From Candidatus Kapaibacterium sp. (lineage in GTDB: Bacteria > Bacteroidota > Ignavibacteria > Kapaibacteriales > UBA4661), in the NCBI GenBank assembly GCA_004292595.1, contig RDXM01000094.1:1-54449 (forward strand): a DNA stretch of 54,449 nucleotides. Direction: 5' to 3'. This document shows positions 42,506-51,290 of the stretch, piece after piece. The first letter of the stretch is position 1, and each line of letters starts with the position of its first letter. The notes beneath the pieces were generated by a model that did no database searches, was not told the origin of the DNA, and was given only the letters and a program-made list of their open reading frames with translations. Position numbers and translations under genes: made by a program.

Positions 42506-44134
42506 ATGAATGTATTTGATATATACTATGCCATTGTCTTGAGCTTGCGCCGTAATCGCTTTTGGTTGGCGTTTGCTATTGTGCTGGCGGGCATTGTTTT
42601 CTGCGATGTCATTGCTGCGCTTTTACCGCTTCCGATGGAAGAATGGGCAAAAATTGGTATTCTGGATATGTCATTTTCGCCCGAAGTCTGGATGGGGCTT
42701 GTGAGCATGATTGTCGGGACGCTTGTGGTCATTATTACGATTGCTTCTCAGGTAGTGCCGCGCATGATTGATGTGTATATGAGCGATTGGCGTAGTCTCC
42801 TCTACGCATGGTTGCTGGTGTTGTCCACGATTCATGCTATTGTTGTGAGCAAGTGTATTGGTGTGCGTCCTTCGAGCGCAGTGTATAATACGTTTATTTT
42901 GCTGCCAACGAGCTTGCTCTTTGCCTTCCCGTATATTTTCTACATCTTGGCAATGACCAAGCCATCAACGATTATTCGCCGCATTTACAAAGAAAATTTT
43001 GCATTGCTGGGGCGCATGAGTACGCCGAATGTGCGGCGTTGGCTGCGGAAACGCGAGAATACCTTTATGGCGCAGGGCGAGCTTTTTCGCTACTTGAATC
43101 AGCTTGATAATATCATGTATTTCGTATCGTTCAAGGAATTGCAAGCACAAATTATTATCAATGTGAGTGCGCTTTTGAGAGAATACATCCGCATAAAAGA
43201 ATTATTCCACGCAGAATTTTTCGCGCTCAGTCATCAAGTTGTTACTGATATTTCTTTTCAAACATTAGAAATCCAATTCCGCGAAATTGAAGAAACGCAG
43301 ACGTTCTACGAACTCAAGTGCTTGCGTATTATGGGCGATGCCTACAACAAGTGCTTGCAGGAAAATACGTTTGATTTGGCTTCTCTTTGCGGCTCGGAGC
43401 TGAATCTCATTGGCGAAGCCGTTATGGAGCAAGGCGATGATTCCCTGATGGAATTTGTGCTGGTGCGCTTCAATACGATGATGCGCTCTGCTTTTAAGCA
43501 TAGTTTGTCTAATCAGGAAGCGCGTAATCTCTACAATCTTACGTTTCATTACAGCACCTACATCAAGCAGCTTGCCCTCAATGACCGTAAAGACCTCGTA
43601 AAAAAAGCAATTCGATACTTGAAAATGTACGGTTCGGAGGTATTTCGCAACAGCCAAACCGAGCAATCGCTCACCTTCATCAACGACGTTTTTACATTCG
43701 AGATGAAAGAAGTATTGGTGTTGATTGCCGAACTCGGCTGGGAACAAGACCTTCAACGCCTTTTGCTCTGCGAACTCTTGGAAATGGATGATTTACTTGT
43801 CGAATCAGGCAGCAAGACGGGCAATATGGCGCATGATGTCGTGTTCAACTCAGGCGTACGCACCTTGCAGGCTGTTCTGGCACTCTTCTACATTTACCAA
43901 CAAGAATACGAGCTTGCATCAATGGTGGTGGATGATATTTCCGAAGACTTGCAAGGCTACGACCCCATGAAAGCTGCTGGCATGGTGGATGTTATTTGCA
44001 AACGCTTGGAAAATGCCCAGCCAACCTTCTGGGAAGACACCGACCGAGGGAACAACAACATCTACTATTCGCATCACAAGGCGCAGATTCCTGAGTTGCA
44101 GTTTATGTTATTGGAAAAAATTGATTTGAGCTAA
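42506..44134 (+). CDS. membrane protein, DUF2254-like
   Basis: 542 residues. Four membrane helices lie in the first 155 residues (about 20-42, 62-88, 95-115 and 127-150). Between helices 2 and 3, TIASQVVPRMIDVYMSDWRS resembles the conserved loop of DUF2254 membrane proteins. The remaining 390 residues are helical and cytoplasmic, with no motif I recognise. The match to DUF2254 is moderate. It stands alone, followed by a palindrome and a MITE-like element. Confidence 0.6.
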   Translation: MNVFDIYYAIVLSLRRNRFWLAFAIVLAGIVFCDVIAALLPLPMEEWAKIGILDMSFSPEVWMGLVSMIVGTLVVIITIASQVVPRMIDVYMSDWRSLLYAWLLVLSTIHAIVVSKCIGVRPSSAVYNTFILLPTSLLFAFPYIFYILAMTKPSTIIRRIYKENFALLGRMSTPNVRRWLRKRENTFMAQGELFRYLNQLDNIMYFVSFKELQAQIIINVSALLREYIRIKELFHAEFFALSHQVVTDISFQTLEIQFREIEETQTFYELKCLRIMGDAYNKCLQENTFDLASLCGSELNLIGEAVMEQGDDSLMEFVLVRFNTMMRSAFKHSLSNQEARNLYNLTFHYSTYIKQLALNDRKDLVKKAIRYLKMYGSEVFRNSQTEQSLTFINDVFTFEMKEVLVLIAELGWEQDLQRLLLCELLEMDDLLVESGSKTGNMAHDVVFNSGVRTLQAVLALFYIYQQEYELASMVVDDISEDLQGYDPMKAAGMVDVICKRLENAQPTFWEDTDRGNNNIYYSHHKAQIPELQFMLLEKIDLS

Positions 44135-44161
44135 CGCTGTTTTTCCGTTCTACCGTTTCTG

Positions 44162-44270
44162 ACTATACTAAAAAAGGTTTGGTGCTTTAGATGTAGTCCA
44201 CCTCAAAGGTGGACTACATCTCATTTCCTTCACTTTTTGGTATGCAATTTTTGCCCGTTTTTAGTATAGT
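44162..44270 (+). mobile_element. 109-bp MITE-like nested palindrome
   Basis: Terminal inverted repeats ACTATACTAAAAA (44162-44174) and TTTTTAGTATAGT (44258-44270) are perfect. An internal 15-bp perfect inverted repeat (AGATGTAGTCCACCT, CAA loop, 44189-44221) lies off-centre. The left flank ends CCGTTCTACCGTTTCTG and the right flank begins AACG, as if the element had inserted into a copy of the 38-bp palindrome family. No coding capacity and no clear target duplication are visible. Confidence 0.75.
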
Positions 44271-44362
44271 AACGCAAGTTTTTTGAAAAATATCCGATAA
44301 GGCACATTAATACACGTTAATTACAGCATTTTCAATCATACAATTACAAAGAGAGCGATTCG

Positions 44363-45139
44363 ATGAGACAATTTTTGATAGCAGGAAACTGGAAAATGCA
44401 CACAACGCCCGCCGAGGCAACCACGCTTGGCAAAGCAATCGCAGAGCGTCATCACGCATTGAAGCCGTCAGCGCGTGTGCAGACGCTTGTGTGTCCGCCA
44501 TACACAAGTATTCATGCGACATTGGAGAGCGTGCAGGGAAGCGGTGTGCTGGTGGGTGCGCAAAACTGCCACTTTGAGCCAAAAGGCGCATTTACGGGCG
44601 AAATTGCACCGAATATGTTGAAGGCAATCGGCTGTACGCACGTGATTATCGGGCATTCGGAGCGTCGTCAGTATTTTAGCGAAACAAATGCTCTGCTGAA
44701 TAAAAAAGTCAAAGCGGCACTGCACGAAAGCATCGTGCCGATTTACTGCGTCGGCGAAACGCTGACCGAACGCCAGCAAGACCAAACAATCAACGTCGTA
44801 CGCGCACAGCTTATTGATGGATTGCTGGATGTTACATTGCAAAGCGCATCGCAGCTTGTTATTGCCTACGAGCCCGTCTGGGCAATCGGTACAGGGCTAT
44901 CGGCAACAGCAGAGCAAGCGCAGGAAGTCCATGCCGCAATTCGTGGCTTGTTGAAAGAATTATTCCCCAATACTGGTGCAGATATTTTCATTCTCTACGG
45001 CGGCAGCTTGAAGCCCGAAAATGCCGATGAAATCTTGTCGAAACCCGATGTTAATGGCGGTTTGATTGGCGGTGCCGCGCTGCAAGCGGATTCTTTCGCG
45101 GCGATTGTCGCGGCGGCAGCAAACTTGTCTGTTTCGTGA
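44363..45139 (+). CDS. tpiA: triosephosphate isomerase
   Basis: 258 residues, normal length. GNWKMH with the substrate lysine, IIGHSERRQYF with the catalytic His, and AYEPVWAIGTG with the catalytic Glu and the mobile loop are all intact. GGSLKPENADEI and NGGLIGGAAL form the phosphate site. It interconverts dihydroxyacetone phosphate and glyceraldehyde 3-phosphate. pgk is elsewhere in this window, so glycolytic genes are dispersed. Confidence 0.97.
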   Translation: MRQFLIAGNWKMHTTPAEATTLGKAIAERHHALKPSARVQTLVCPPYTSIHATLESVQGSGVLVGAQNCHFEPKGAFTGEIAPNMLKAIGCTHVIIGHSERRQYFSETNALLNKKVKAALHESIVPIYCVGETLTERQQDQTINVVRAQLIDGLLDVTLQSASQLVIAYEPVWAIGTGLSATAEQAQEVHAAIRGLLKELFPNTGADIFILYGGSLKPENADEILSKPDVNGGLIGGAALQADSFAAIVAAAANLSVS

Positions 45140-45186
45140 TTTGTTGGCTAACAATAACACCGCGTTGATAATTGCTCGTGGGTTTC

Positions 45187-45223
45187 CCGTCCTACGCTTT
45201 CCTAAGCGTAGAGCGGGTTTCCC
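45187..45223 (+). repeat. copy of the ~38-bp palindrome family after tpiA
   Basis: CCCGTCCTACGCTTTCCTAA followed by GCGTAGAGCGGGTTTCCC. The stem CTACGCTT/AAGCGTAG is perfect. It lies between tpiA and the ABC permease start. Confidence 0.75.
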
Positions 45224-45255
45224 AGATTCCTCTCTGGTTTTTCCATGCTTTTGAT

Positions 45256-46074
45256 ATGAAACGCATTGCAATATTTTTTCTGTATGCCGCACTATTGCTT
45301 GTTGCGGCGGCAATGCTCTTTCCGCTCTTCTGGATGCTGCTGCTTTCTGTGAAAGAACAGCCACAGTCCGCTTTTACTCTTGCCGAACTGATTGTTTCTC
45401 CCTACACCACGCAGCACTACCGCGAGATGCTCTCCAGCGATACCTTCGGTGTATATCTGGCAAATTCATTCTTCGTCGCAGGCGCAGTAACGCTGGGCAA
45501 TGTGGTGTTGTGCTTGTTTTGCGGTTATGCCTTTGCTCGGAAGGAATTTCGTGGCAAGCAGCTTTTTTTTCTCAGCGTTTTGGGCGTGATGATGATTCCC
45601 CCGCACGTGGTTATGATTCCGCTTTATCGAATGATGGTGCAGTTTGGCTGGATAAATTCTTATCTCGCGCTCATTTTGCCTTGGCTGGTAACGCCCTTCG
45701 GTATTTTTCTTGTGCGCCAATACGTGCAGGGCATTCCTGCCGATGTAGAAGATGCGGCGCGGATTGACGGCGCAAGCGAGTGGTATATCGTCTGGCGTGT
45801 GGTGATGCCGCTTTGTAAGCCTGTTTTGGTCGTACTGGCTCTCTACACCTTTCTCAGCCAGTGGAATGCGTTTCTTTTCCCATTTCTTTTCACCAACGAC
45901 CTCGAACACCGCACCCTCACTGTCGCGCTGGCATTTTTTCATGGTAAACAAACCGTCGAATGGGCGAACTTAATGGCAAGTGCCAGTATTGCTGCCGTAC
46001 CGATTATCGCACTATTTCTCGTCTTTCAACGTCAGATTATTCAAGCAATGACGATTGGTGCATTGAAGGAATAG
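45256..46074 (+). CDS. ABC transporter permease, carbohydrate type (MalG/UgpE-like)
   Basis: 272 residues from the ATG at 45256; a start at 45172 would run through a palindromic repeat. Six membrane helices are present. The cytoplasmic EAA loop, contacting the ATPase, reads EDAARIDGASEWYIVWRVVMPLCKP, the MalG-subfamily form. The first periplasmic loop (SVKEQPQSAFTL, YREML, NSFFVAGAVT) also fits MalG-like proteins. It would import a sugar or glycerol phosphate. No MalF-type partner, binding protein or ATPase lies in the window. Confidence 0.92.
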   Translation: MKRIAIFFLYAALLLVAAAMLFPLFWMLLLSVKEQPQSAFTLAELIVSPYTTQHYREMLSSDTFGVYLANSFFVAGAVTLGNVVLCLFCGYAFARKEFRGKQLFFLSVLGVMMIPPHVVMIPLYRMMVQFGWINSYLALILPWLVTPFGIFLVRQYVQGIPADVEDAARIDGASEWYIVWRVVMPLCKPVLVVLALYTFLSQWNAFLFPFLFTNDLEHRTLTVALAFFHGKQTVEWANLMASASIAAVPIIALFLVFQRQIIQAMTIGALKE

Positions 46075-46111
46075 GTCTATCATTTGACTTCGTGATTTTT
46101 CCGCAGATGGA

Positions 46112-47008
46112 ATGAACTCTCCCAAAACAACTTCTCAGACTTCAAACGCTCGCATCCCAGTATTAACCAGCCTTCGCGCCGAAGATTGGGAAATTATCGG
46201 GCTGTACTTTTTTCTTATGGCGGGCAGTCTTTGGCACGTCTTGGGTGTGCTGCAAAGCGCAATGTCCGTGCTTTCTGGTCCTGTGGTGGTGATGATTGCC
46301 CTCTGGATTGCGTATCGCTACGACCAAGTTCTGCGCCGTGAGCGGAGTGATAGTGCGCATCGTGCGCCACTTGCCATGCCTCAAGACCACGACGGAACAC
46401 AGCACAATGGTCATCTCACAGCAGCAGCACGTCTCGAAACCTCACCAACACAAGCACGTTCAGGACAAGCACTCTCAGGAATTGCCCGATTGCATCAGTC
46501 TTCGATTACTGTGCGTTTTCACTCATGGAATCTCGCCGTCGGTGTTCTTTGCTTTGCGCTGGAGTATGTCGGTGTGAAAACAGGGATGATTTTTGGGAAA
46601 TATCAATACATGGATGTGTGGGTTCCTGCCTTGAACGGTGTGCCGCTTGCCATTAGCTTTGCGTGGCTAGGAATGCTTTTATCATCGTTTGCGGTGGTGC
46701 AACGCGCTCTTGCTTCGGTGCAATCACCTTGGCTTCGTGCCTTTTGTGTTGCGCTGTGCATGACGGTGTTTGATATGTTCATGGAGCCAGTTTCCGTGAA
46801 ATTGCACTATTGGCATTGGTTGGAAGCAACAGGAAATAGCTTTATTGTTGCACCCTTGCAGAATTATCTGGCGTGGTTTGGCAATAGTTTTCTCTTGGCG
46901 TATTGTGCTGTGCGTTTAGGCTTATTTCAAACACAAATGCCGCGTGTAGCATGGCATGGATACTGGGCGCAACTGTTGTATTTTAGCATCATTGCCCTCG
47001 CAGCATAA
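46112..47008 (+). CDS. carotenoid biosynthesis protein (CruF/DUF422-like)
   Basis: 298 residues with about seven membrane helices. The conserved core begins at FALEYVGVKTGMIFGKYQYM, then WVPALNGVPLAISFAW and FDMFMEPVSVKLHYWHW, matching the CruF/DUF422 family of carotenoid hydratases. A hydrophilic stretch of about 70 residues (about 75-145, Gln/His-rich) separates the first two helices from the core. It would modify a carotenoid end group in the membrane. No other carotenoid gene is adjacent. It starts 38 bases after the ABC permease stop. Confidence 0.82.
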   Translation: MNSPKTTSQTSNARIPVLTSLRAEDWEIIGLYFFLMAGSLWHVLGVLQSAMSVLSGPVVVMIALWIAYRYDQVLRRERSDSAHRAPLAMPQDHDGTQHNGHLTAAARLETSPTQARSGQALSGIARLHQSSITVRFHSWNLAVGVLCFALEYVGVKTGMIFGKYQYMDVWVPALNGVPLAISFAWLGMLLSSFAVVQRALASVQSPWLRAFCVALCMTVFDMFMEPVSVKLHYWHWLEATGNSFIVAPLQNYLAWFGNSFLLAYCAVRLGLFQTQMPRVAWHGYWAQLLYFSIIALAA

Positions 47009-47115
47009 TGCTTCAGCATGGTATTTCAGCATAGTGCTACGTCATTGTGCAAAATCATACCGAAAAATTTGTTTTTTACCGTCTGTCATTTTTACCATTT
47101 CCATTGCCACATATC

Positions 47116-47703
47116 ATGCACAAGCAAGGTTTTATCAGAGATTGGAGTACATTAGGTTTGCGTTTGCACTTACGAAAAGTGGCAAGTGTGTGTGCCGCAT
47201 ATCTTCTTGTTTTTCTTTGTTGCACACGCTGCGATGAAGGTTTGAAGCCACCTCCCGTGCCGCCCATTACCAGTATTTCAGGAACAATTCGCTATGCAGG
47301 CGGCAAAAATGCTTGGCCCCAGCGCAGAGACAGCGTGTGGACGGTGCGCGTGATTGGATTTCGTCAATTTCCACCAATGGACCTCATTGGCGATATTTTG
47401 CAAGGACGGGCGTATTTTACGCCGCAAGCACTGGCGATTGACAGTACGCTGCCACTCTACGCCGATTCTACCAGCTATTCGCTTATCTTACCCGACGAGC
47501 CGCCACAGCGCATTGAATATCTCTGCGTGGCAATGCTCGTTGATACCGCAAAGCTCCTTTCCACGCAGGGTTGGCGGGTTATTGGTGTGCATTCGACAAC
47601 TGCAAACATCCGTCAATTCGGCACTGTTCCTGTCATCTACGGGCGCGATGTGCGAGCGGATATGACCGTTGATTTCAAAAACCCGCCACCACAGCCGTTT
47701 TAG
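47116..47703 (+). CDS. lipoprotein of unknown function
   Basis: 195 residues from the ATG at 47116. A hydrophobic segment ends LLVFLCCTRC, with a lipid-acceptor Cys near residue 39 (the spacing allows two choices). After a Pro-rich linker (LKPPPVPPI) comes a beta-rich body starting ISGTIRYAGGKNAWPQ and ending ADMTVDFKNPPPQP. The ISGTI opening recalls transthyretin or carboxypeptidase-regulatory-like beta sandwiches. No family is assigned. It lies immediately upstream of argH but is functionally unrelated as far as I can see. Confidence 0.68.
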   Translation: MHKQGFIRDWSTLGLRLHLRKVASVCAAYLLVFLCCTRCDEGLKPPPVPPITSISGTIRYAGGKNAWPQRRDSVWTVRVIGFRQFPPMDLIGDILQGRAYFTPQALAIDSTLPLYADSTSYSLILPDEPPQRIEYLCVAMLVDTAKLLSTQGWRVIGVHSTTANIRQFGTVPVIYGRDVRADMTVDFKNPPPQPF

Positions 47704-47769
47704 AAAAGGCTGAATGCCGCATGAAAACTGTCTTTTCTATGTGATTTTTCTATCAAATTTTTGTATGCA

Positions 47770-49131
47770 ATGAAACTTTGGAGCAAAGAATATACCGACA
47801 CCAACGCCCTCGTTGAACGCTTTACCGTTGGGCGCGACCGCGAACTCGACATTTTTCTTGCCGAATACGACGTGCAGGGTTCGCTCGCACATGGAGAAAT
47901 GTTGCAGAGTATTGGACTGCTCACAAGCGAGGAATGGCAAGCCTTGCAAGCGGAATTGCGGGCATTGTACAAGCGCATTCTGGCAGGAGATTTTGCCATT
48001 GAGGACGGCGTAGAAGATGTTCATTCGCAGGTAGAATTTTTGCTGACCGAGCGTTTGGGCGATACGGGCAAGAAAATTCATAGCGGACGCTCGCGCAACG
48101 ACCAAGTTGCGCTGGATTGCAAGCTCTTTTTTCGTGCAAAAATAACGCACATTGTCCAGCAAATGCACAGGCTCTTTGAACGTCTGCTTGCACTCGCCGA
48201 AGCGCATAAACACGTGCTTTTGCCTGGCTACACGCATTTGCAAATCGCTATGCCGTCGTCGTTTGGGCTGTGGTTCGGCGCATATGCCGAAAGCCTTGCC
48301 GACGACCTTGCGCAAATGCTCGCGGCATACAAACTAGTGAACAAAAGTCCGCTTGGTTCGGCGGCGGGCTATGGCGCGTCGTTTCCGCTCAATCGCCGCA
48401 AGGTGGCGGACGCACTGGGCTTTGACGGTATTCATACCAACGTCGTTTATGCGCAAATGACGCGCGGCAAGGCAGAGCGTGTGCTAGCGCAAGCATTGGC
48501 GGGCGTTGCAGCCACATTAGGAAAAATGGCAATGGATGTTACGCTGTTTATGAGCCAAAACTTTGGTTTTATTAGCTTTCCGAGCGACCTCACCACTGGC
48601 TCGAGCATTATGCCGCACAAAAAAAATCCTGATGTTTTTGAACTCATTCGCGCCCGTGCAAGCCGCATTGTTGCTTTGCCAAACGAAATAACCTTGCTTT
48701 TGCACAATCTTCCCTCTGGCTATCACCGCGATGCGCAGTTGCTCAAGGAAGCGATGTTTCCTGCTTTCGAGAGCCTTTCGGCGTGTTTAGAAATTGCTGA
48801 GTTTTCGCTGCGGCATATCCGCGTCCGCGAAGATATTCTGAGCGATGAACGCGGCAAAGACTTGTATGCGTATCTTTTCAGCGTGGAAGCCGTGAACGCG
48901 CTCGTGCTGGGCGGTCTGCCGTTCCGCGATGCGTATAAAAAAGTGGGCAACGAGATCGAACACGGCACATTTTCCTCAGCAGAATTTTTGCAGAATGCTC
49001 TTCAGCACACGCACGAAGGCAGCATCGGGAATTTATGCTTGGAAGAAATTCGGTCGCAATTCGCAGAACATCACGCTGCATTCAACTTTACACAGGTAGA
49101 ATCAGCAATCATGCGGCTTGTAGGGGAATAA
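47770..49131 (+). CDS. argH: argininosuccinate lyase
   Basis: 453 residues from the ATG at 47770. The superfamily signature GSSIMPHKKNPDVFEL is intact. HSQVEFLLTERLG, SGRSRNDQVALD and LPGYTHLQIAMPSSFG cover the other conserved regions. It splits argininosuccinate to arginine and fumarate, the last step of arginine synthesis. argG, usually adjacent, is not in this window. Confidence 0.96.
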   Translation: MKLWSKEYTDTNALVERFTVGRDRELDIFLAEYDVQGSLAHGEMLQSIGLLTSEEWQALQAELRALYKRILAGDFAIEDGVEDVHSQVEFLLTERLGDTGKKIHSGRSRNDQVALDCKLFFRAKITHIVQQMHRLFERLLALAEAHKHVLLPGYTHLQIAMPSSFGLWFGAYAESLADDLAQMLAAYKLVNKSPLGSAAGYGASFPLNRRKVADALGFDGIHTNVVYAQMTRGKAERVLAQALAGVAATLGKMAMDVTLFMSQNFGFISFPSDLTTGSSIMPHKKNPDVFELIRARASRIVALPNEITLLLHNLPSGYHRDAQLLKEAMFPAFESLSACLEIAEFSLRHIRVREDILSDERGKDLYAYLFSVEAVNALVLGGLPFRDAYKKVGNEIEHGTFSSAEFLQNALQHTHEGSIGNLCLEEIRSQFAEHHAAFNFTQVESAIMRLVGE

Positions 49132-49173
49132 TGTCCAAAAATAAGTTACAGAGTAATCCTCAATGCTGCATCT

Positions 49174-50505
49174 ATGGCAATTATGGCAATGCTCCCAAAT
49201 TTTCCTAGCTATGCTTCTTTCGCCGAAGCACTCCAGCGCACCAACCGTATCAGCGACCCGTGGCTGGATGGAAAAGAACGTTTTCGTCTTGCACCAATTA
49301 TTCTGCCAGAAAGCACGTATTTACGCCTCTGCGAAGCCGCCGAGCGCATTGGAGCCTTATACGACGAACTCTGCACGATTATCCTCAAAACGCCATCGTT
49401 ACTGGATTTCTTCTCTCTCACGCCCTACGAGCGCCTGATGTGGTTTGCTTCTGGCGGAGAGTGGCATGGAATCGCACGACTCGACTTGTTTCTCCTTGCC
49501 GATGGCACTATTCGCACCTGCGAAATGAATTCCGACACGCCAAGCGGCGAAGCCGAAGCGGTCTTGCTCAATGACATCGTTTTTGCAGCAATGCCTCATC
49601 AACAGGCACTTGTAAACCCGAATGCACATTTTATCCACAGCTTTTCCACAATGGTGAAATCGTTTTCCACAACATATCCACACGATAGTCAGCCTCAGGG
49701 ACATTCTTCCAAACAGCGCATCGGTATTGTGTTCCCGACCGAACAGCCCGAAGATTTGTCCATGATGTTGTGCTATCACGAGTGGCTTACTGCTGCGGGT
49801 TTCGAGGTCGTTCTGGGTTCGCCGTATAATCTTCATATGCTTGGAGACAGCTCTGCGGCTATGTTTGACGAAAAAATAGATATTCTTTTGCGGCATTACA
49901 AAACGGACTGGTGGGCGGAGCGAGAATCTGTGTGGCTGGACGGCGCAGATTTTCCCGACCCCGACCCCTTGCACCGCGAGCTAGCGATTGCTCTCGAAGC
50001 CGCATCAAATGGGCGTTTGCGCATTGTGAATCCCTTTGGCGCGGTGCTAACGCAAAACAAGATCACGATGGCGTTTTTTTACCAATTTCCTGAACTTTTT
50101 TCTTCCTTTGCTCAAGAAACAATCCATCGCTACATCCCGCCAACCCAGCGTTTATGCGACATTGACGAAGAAACGAGGCAGAAAAATCTTCTCGGCAAAC
50201 AGCATAACTACGTGCTAAAATCCGACTACGGCTGCGAAGGAGATGAAGTGATTGTAGGGCAAAACGTTACGGCGGATATTTGGCAACGCTCCGTGCAGCA
50301 AGCAATTCCTACACGCTGGATTGTGCAAGAATTTTTCGATGCCGCACCAACTCAGGATGGCTATATTCCAAACTACGGCGTATATCTGCTCGGCGGAAAG
50401 GCGCGTGGAATCTACACGCGGCTTGCGCCCACGCAGACGGATTATCGCTCACTTTCGGTGGCAACATTTTTGCAAACAACACTTCCCGATGAGCGTCATT
50501 CCTAA
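49174..50505 (+). CDS. glutathionylspermidine synthase-like circularly permuted ATP-grasp enzyme
   Basis: 443 residues; the start could be ATG 49174, 49183 or 49189. RLDLFLLADGTIRTCEMNSDTPSGEAEA is the hallmark of the GSP-synthase/pre-ATP-grasp family (normally E-x-N-x-D-x-P). The C-terminal half holds YVLKSDYGCEGDEVIVG, a glycine-rich ATP loop, and WIVQEFFDA as a metal/ATP region. The amidase half of true glutathionylspermidine synthetase is absent. Such stand-alone enzymes form amide bonds on unidentified substrates. Confidence 0.82.
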   Translation: MAIMAMLPNFPSYASFAEALQRTNRISDPWLDGKERFRLAPIILPESTYLRLCEAAERIGALYDELCTIILKTPSLLDFFSLTPYERLMWFASGGEWHGIARLDLFLLADGTIRTCEMNSDTPSGEAEAVLLNDIVFAAMPHQQALVNPNAHFIHSFSTMVKSFSTTYPHDSQPQGHSSKQRIGIVFPTEQPEDLSMMLCYHEWLTAAGFEVVLGSPYNLHMLGDSSAAMFDEKIDILLRHYKTDWWAERESVWLDGADFPDPDPLHRELAIALEAASNGRLRIVNPFGAVLTQNKITMAFFYQFPELFSSFAQETIHRYIPPTQRLCDIDEETRQKNLLGKQHNYVLKSDYGCEGDEVIVGQNVTADIWQRSVQQAIPTRWIVQEFFDAAPTQDGYIPNYGVYLLGGKARGIYTRLAPTQTDYRSLSVATFLQTTLPDERHS

Positions 50506-50543
50506 GTTTGGTCGTTTCTCTTGTCTCGGAACGCGAAAAGATT

Positions 50544-50574
50544 TTTGTAAATATCTGCAAAAGTTGTAAATTTG
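50544..50574 (+). promoter_or_regulatory. probable Bacteroidota-type promoter for tRNA-Cys (and possibly efp)
   Basis: TTTG at 50544-50547, 19 bases, TAAATTTG at 50567-50574. The TAAATTTGTAATCTGT block is identical to that upstream of tRNA-Gln. Confidence 0.72.
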
Positions 50575-50610
50575 TAATCTGTATCAAAAAAAATTGTTAC
50601 AGATAAGTAT

Positions 50611-50681
50611 GGAGACGTGGCCGAGCGGTTAGGCAGAGGTCTGCAAAACCTTTTACAGCGGTTCAAATCCGCTCGTCTCCT
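50611..50681 (+). tRNA. tRNA-Cys (anticodon GCA)
   Basis: Acceptor GGAGACG/CGTCTCC is fully paired; D arm GCC...GGC; anticodon stem GAGGT/ACCTT with loop CTGCAAA (anticodon GCA); T arm AGCGG-TTCAAAT-CCGCT. The discriminator is U73, as expected for tRNA-Cys. CCA is not encoded. efp starts 36 bases downstream, with no terminator between. Confidence 0.93.
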
Positions 50682-50717
50682 CAGGTATTACCACATTTTT
50701 GTACAATATTTCGCACT

Positions 50718-51281
50718 ATGGCAACAACAGCAGATTTGAGAAAAGGCGCAGTCCTCAAGCACAACAACGACCCGTGCCTCATCTTGGAATCCACCCACCG
50801 CACACCTGGAAACCTTCGTGCATTTTACCAAGTAAAAATGCGCAATCTTCGGAGCGGCAAGCTCATCGAAGAACGCTTTCGTTCTGGCGAGTCGCTTGAT
50901 TTTTTGCGTGTTGAGAAGAAAGAATTTCAATACTTGTACAAAGACGGCGATAGCTTTGTGTTTATGGACAAAGACACATATGAGCAAATCAATGTATCGG
51001 AGAAAAATGTTGGTGACTATGCTGCATATTTGAAAGAAGCATCGGACGTGTTCATCACGTTCAATGATACGGAAATTCTCTCGGTGGAGCTTCCGCAGCA
51101 CGTTGTCTTGAAAGTAACACAAACCGAGCCTGGTGTAAAAGGCGATTCGGTGAACAACATTATGAAGCCTGCAACAATGGAAACCGGCGCAGTATTCCAA
51201 GTGCCGATTTTCGTAAACGAGGGTGATTCTGTGCGTATTGATACCGATACGGGCGCATACATGGAACGTGTAAAAGTGTAA
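50718..51281 (+). CDS. efp: elongation factor P
   Basis: 187 residues. A KOW-like domain 1 is followed by two OB folds, ending with the conserved DTDTGAYMERVKV. It relieves ribosome stalling at polyproline. The tip loop of domain 1 reads TPGNLRAF (29-36) in place of PGKGQAF, so the lysine that EpmA modifies in E. coli is an asparagine (N32), with arginine two residues on (R34). I recall similar tips from Chlorobium-type EF-P. The usual Lys- or Arg-based modification systems are therefore not obviously applicable. Neighbours are tRNA-Cys upstream and accB downstream. Confidence 0.96.
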   Translation: MATTADLRKGAVLKHNNDPCLILESTHRTPGNLRAFYQVKMRNLRSGKLIEERFRSGESLDFLRVEKKEFQYLYKDGDSFVFMDKDTYEQINVSEKNVGDYAAYLKEASDVFITFNDTEILSVELPQHVVLKVTQTEPGVKGDSVNNIMKPATMETGAVFQVPIFVNEGDSVRIDTDTGAYMERVKV

Positions 51282-51290
51282 GTGAACAAT

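Noticed and set aside
42241-42519. 92-codon frame in the gap before the DUF2254-like gene
   Set aside because: Plausible length, but no motif, biased Leu/Phe/Ser/Tyr composition from AT-rich DNA, and overlap with the next start. Kept only as a note on the intergenic region.
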